Origin: Desulfovibrionales bacterium
Lineage (GTDB): Bacteria; Desulfobacterota; Desulfovibrionia; Desulfovibrionales; Desulfovibrionaceae
Direction of reading: 5' to 3'
Length of the DNA stretch: 46,779 bases
NCBI GenBank assembly: GCA_030156255.1
Contig: JASGMV010000030.1
Location: 1 to 46,779 of the forward strand
Position numbers and translations under genes: made by a program. The first letter of the stretch is position 1, and the number at the start of each line of letters is the position of its first letter. The notes under the pieces were generated by a model. The model was not told the origin of the DNA. It saw only the letters and a program-made list of their open reading frames with translations, and did no database searches. Positions 46,672-46,779 of the stretch are shown one piece after another.

Positions 46672-46772
46672 TTAACTTTGAAAAAGTTTAACTGCTCGGC
46701 AAGGATTTGTCCGCAAATCCTTGCCGCGAAATGCTTGTAGGCGAGCTACGCTCGCCGTGAAGCAAGCATTTC
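46672..46772. repeat. Cluster of palindromes, probable interspersed repeat
   Basis: There are three adjacent dyads. GTTAACTTT...AAGTTTAAC (imperfect) is at 46671-46692. A perfect 13-bp stem CGGCAAGGATTTG / CAAATCCTTGCCG lies at 46697-46726. A nested structure follows: GAAATGCTTG / CAAGCATTTC (46728-46737 / 46763-46772), enclosing GGCGAGC-TAC-GCTCGCC (46740-46756). It is not a terminator for the HD-GYP gene, which starts here and runs away from it. The compact arrangement looks like a REP/MITE-type element that may continue past the window edge. Confidence 0.6.
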
Positions 46773-46779
46773 AAGCGTA

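Overview
The window looks like chromosome from an anaerobic, GC-rich deltaproteobacterium, most likely a sulfate reducer of the Desulfovibrionales type. That is inferred from gene content and style: an Fe-only nitrogenase operon with nifI1/nifI2 between anfH and anfD, a ferredoxin-fused aldo/keto reductase, lar genes, and many sigma-54 regulators and promoters. The species cannot be fixed from sequence alone. I saw no tRNA, rRNA or CRISPR array.

Layout. 1-4206 is a mobile and damaged zone: a frameshifted surface-carbohydrate gene fragment, an IS200/IS605 element, a complete three-gene IS66 element, and a periplasmic-binding gene cut by the IS66 end. 4968-8114 encodes a large exported beta-propeller/DUF1566 protein. 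8659-10263 is a diguanylate cyclase, 10524-12686 is tex, and 12792-17054 holds an unknown membrane protein and a lipoprotein that fuses WG repeats to a serine carboxypeptidase. 17200-17725 is a decayed PP2C phosphatase gene. 18497-22265 is a CotH / DUF4956 / VTC operon. 22652-23827 is a glutamine-amidotransferase / flavin-type pair behind a sigma-54 promoter.

24212-33109 is the centre of the window. anfH-nifI1-nifI2-anfD-anfG-anfK encode an alternative Fe-only nitrogenase. A GGCT-fold gene with altered catalytic residues follows. Convergent to it lie nifB (FeFe-cofactor precursor synthesis) and the activator anfA. Both anfH and anfA have -24/-12 promoters, with GTAC-N6-GTAC-like dyads about 115 bp upstream in each case. 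This suggests that AnfA drives the structural genes and its own gene.

33583-41467 (minus strand) looks like a self-contained, apparently undescribed module. A histidine kinase with a periplasmic ligand-binding domain and an NtrC-type regulator sit next to a sigma-54 promoter. That promoter is preceded by two exact GCGAC-N6-GTCGC palindromes. It fires into a four-gene operon: a Tat-exported metallo-beta-lactamase-fold hydrolase, a multi-spanning membrane protein and two small unknown proteins. 41800-45232 carries an Fe-S aldo/keto reductase, larC and larB. 45528-46550 is a response regulator with an HD-GYP domain. The last 80 bases hold a cluster of perfect hairpins that looks like an interspersed repeat.
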